Source of the DNA: Polyangiaceae bacterium
Lineage (GTDB): Bacteria > Myxococcota_A > Polyangia > Polyangiales > Polyangiaceae
DNA length: 41,342 nt
NCBI GenBank assembly: GCA_022842465.1
Contig: JALHPN010000060.1
Span: 1 to 41,342 of the forward strand
Direction: 5' to 3'
Part shown: positions 40,424 to 41,342 of the stretch, piece after piece
How the letters are laid out: the number at the start of each line of letters is the position of its first letter
Position numbering within the stretch: the first letter of the stretch is position 1
The notes under the pieces: model-generated
Seen by the model: the letters and a program-made list of their open reading frames with translations, nothing else
Database searches by the model: none
What the model was told of the DNA's origin: nothing
Translations under genes and position numbers: made by a program

Positions 40424-41342
40424 GCTGCCACGAGGGCGAAGTGCTCGTACGCGCAGGGAGAGACCGCGATCCGCGGAGCGCCCCGGAGCGCGCGCCCGCG
40501 TGCGATCTGCCCGCTCCGGTCCTCGGCCGGCGCGGAGCCGGGGGGCTTCGCCAGGAGCGGACGGAGAGACGAGAGGCCGAGCCCGACGACGATCGCCGCC
40601 GCGGGGACGAAGAGGCGCGATCGGGTCGTCCTCAGGCCGCACACGGCGTCTCCGACGAACGCCGCGACGAGGACGAACGACAGGAGGAGCGCGCGCTCGG
40701 GGTGGTGGGTCGGGGCGCCGTCCTGGACCGCGCCGAACGCGAGGAACGCGACCGACGCGACGGCGCAGGCGAGGGGCGCCTTCCACCGTGCGCGCATCGC
40801 CGGCGCGGCGAGCGCGGGCGCCGCGACGGCTAGCCCGACGAGGAGCTCGGGCCGCGTCGTGACGAAGAGGCGCGGGTAGAGGAGGATCGCGCTCAGGACA
40901 TCGGCTCCGGAGCCCTGCCCGATCGCGCGACGATAGGTCGCGACGCGATGGAGGAAGTGGAAGGCGCTGCCGTGCGCGCGAGCGTTCCACAGCATCCACG
41001 CGAGGGGACCGGCGAGGCACAGCACGGCCGCGAGCGCGAGCGATCGCGCCTCTGCCTCCTCCGTCGCGCGGAGGGCACGCGCCCCTGCGACGAGACCGAG
41101 GAGCGGCGCGAGCGGCCACGGCTCGTACCGTGACAAGCAGGCGATCAGGAGCGCGAGCGCACCGCCGACGACGATGCGGGGATCGCGCGCCGGCCCACCG
41201 AGCACGATCGCCGCCGCGGCAGCGAGAGCGGCGGTGTAGAGCTCGGGCACCGTCGATGCGCCGAGCCAGAGGGCCCACGGCGTCGCGAGGCCCAGGCCGG
41301 CGGTCGCGAGGCTCGCGCGCCGGCCCGCGCCCGACGCCCGCA
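40327..41342 (-). CDS. Membrane protein, glycosyltransferase-C-like, 5' end cut by the window edge
   Basis: Partial minus-strand gene: the frame is open to the last base of the window, so at least 338 residues are present and the N-terminus is missing. Many hydrophobic helices, then a short soluble C-terminal part (YEHFALVAAYGAPERVDVLP). The repeated membrane helices with SRYEPWP and WNARAHGSAFHFLHR resemble multi-spanning GT-C/PMT-type glycosyltransferases. A role in the RiPP locus is not established. Its last 97 bp overlap the 3' end of the ABC exporter gene. Confidence 0.65.
   Translation of the reverse strand, partial: RASGAGRRASLATAGLGLATPWALWLGASTVPELYTAALAAAAAIVLGGPARDPRIVVGGALALLIACLSRYEPWPLAPLLGLVAGARALRATEEAEARSLALAAVLCLAGPLAWMLWNARAHGSAFHFLHRVATYRRAIGQGSGADVLSAILLYPRLFVTTRPELLVGLAVAAPALAAPAMRARWKAPLACAVASVAFLAFGAVQDGAPTHHPERALLLSFVLVAAFVGDAVCGLRTTRSRLFVPAAAIVVGLGLSSLRPLLAKPPGSAPAEDRSGQIARGRALRGAPRIAVSPCAYEHFALVAAYGAPERVDVLPRASDASECPAVVVASEPPSR

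Noticed and set aside
1..41342. tRNA, rRNA, insertion sequences, prophage genes
   Set aside because: I looked for cloverleaf arms, transposase motifs and terminal repeats by eye and saw none convincing; tRNAscan-SE and an IS search would settle it.

Overview
The window is a high-GC bacterial chromosome segment, densely coded on both strands, with no RNA gene, transposon, phage gene or CRISPR array that I can recognise. The gene content points to the Myxococcota, probably class Polyangia. It includes a Ser/Thr kinase with an extracellular Cys-rich tail, an FHA-sigma54 activator, a PEGA-type protein, many lipoproteins with Ser/Gly/Asp linkers, a cytochrome-c-motif/DUF1501 secreted pair and a SWIM-SNF2 helicase. 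The taxon is an inference from gene families; no marker gene is present.

Layout. 37-3994 (minus): a polytopic membrane protein, a secreted esterase and an FGE-fold lipoprotein. 4297-7182: an SNF2 helicase convergent with a Coq4-like protein. 7240-10918: Ser/Thr kinase, PEGA-like protein and a convergent FHA-sigma54 activator. 11082-15513: an operon of an internally duplicated secreted protein, a two-CxxCH lipoprotein and a Tat-exported DUF1501 protein, joined by 4-nt overlaps. 15510-21980: methyltransferase, SWIM-SNF2 helicase and B12-type radical SAM/TPR protein. 21988-24931: a divergent pair of lipoproteins, a CE2-type esterase and a probable TIM-barrel hydrolase. 24935-30892: phosphofructokinase, TolC-like channel, two lipoproteins (one with a clan-CD cysteine-peptidase-like His/Cys pair) and a small secreted helical protein.

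30961-41342 is the most interesting part: a putative lasso-type RiPP locus. A 63-residue precursor has the lasso leader pattern Y-x2-P-x-I-x3-G-x5-T, with the Thr at position -2 of a predicted core that starts with Gly and has Glu at position 7. It is joined by 4-nt overlaps to a short asparagine-synthetase-type cyclase, an HPr-kinase-like kinase and a PqqD-type recognition protein. Then come a Cys-rich lipoprotein, a nucleotidyltransferase, a family 2 glycosyltransferase, a PRMT-like methyltransferase (opposite strand) and an ABC exporter. A PhyH-type Fe/2-oxoglutarate enzyme is divergent from the precursor and shows HRG where the family normally has HxD, as Fe/2OG halogenases do. No transglutaminase-like leader peptidase (B2) is visible, and the cyclase has lost nearly all of its glutaminase domain.

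Working model (inference): PqqD binds the leader, an unknown protease or a host factor removes it, the cyclase closes a ring, the kinase/nucleotidyltransferase/glycosyltransferase/methyltransferase/Fe-2OG enzymes decorate the peptide, and the ABC protein exports it. The product is not predictable from sequence alone.
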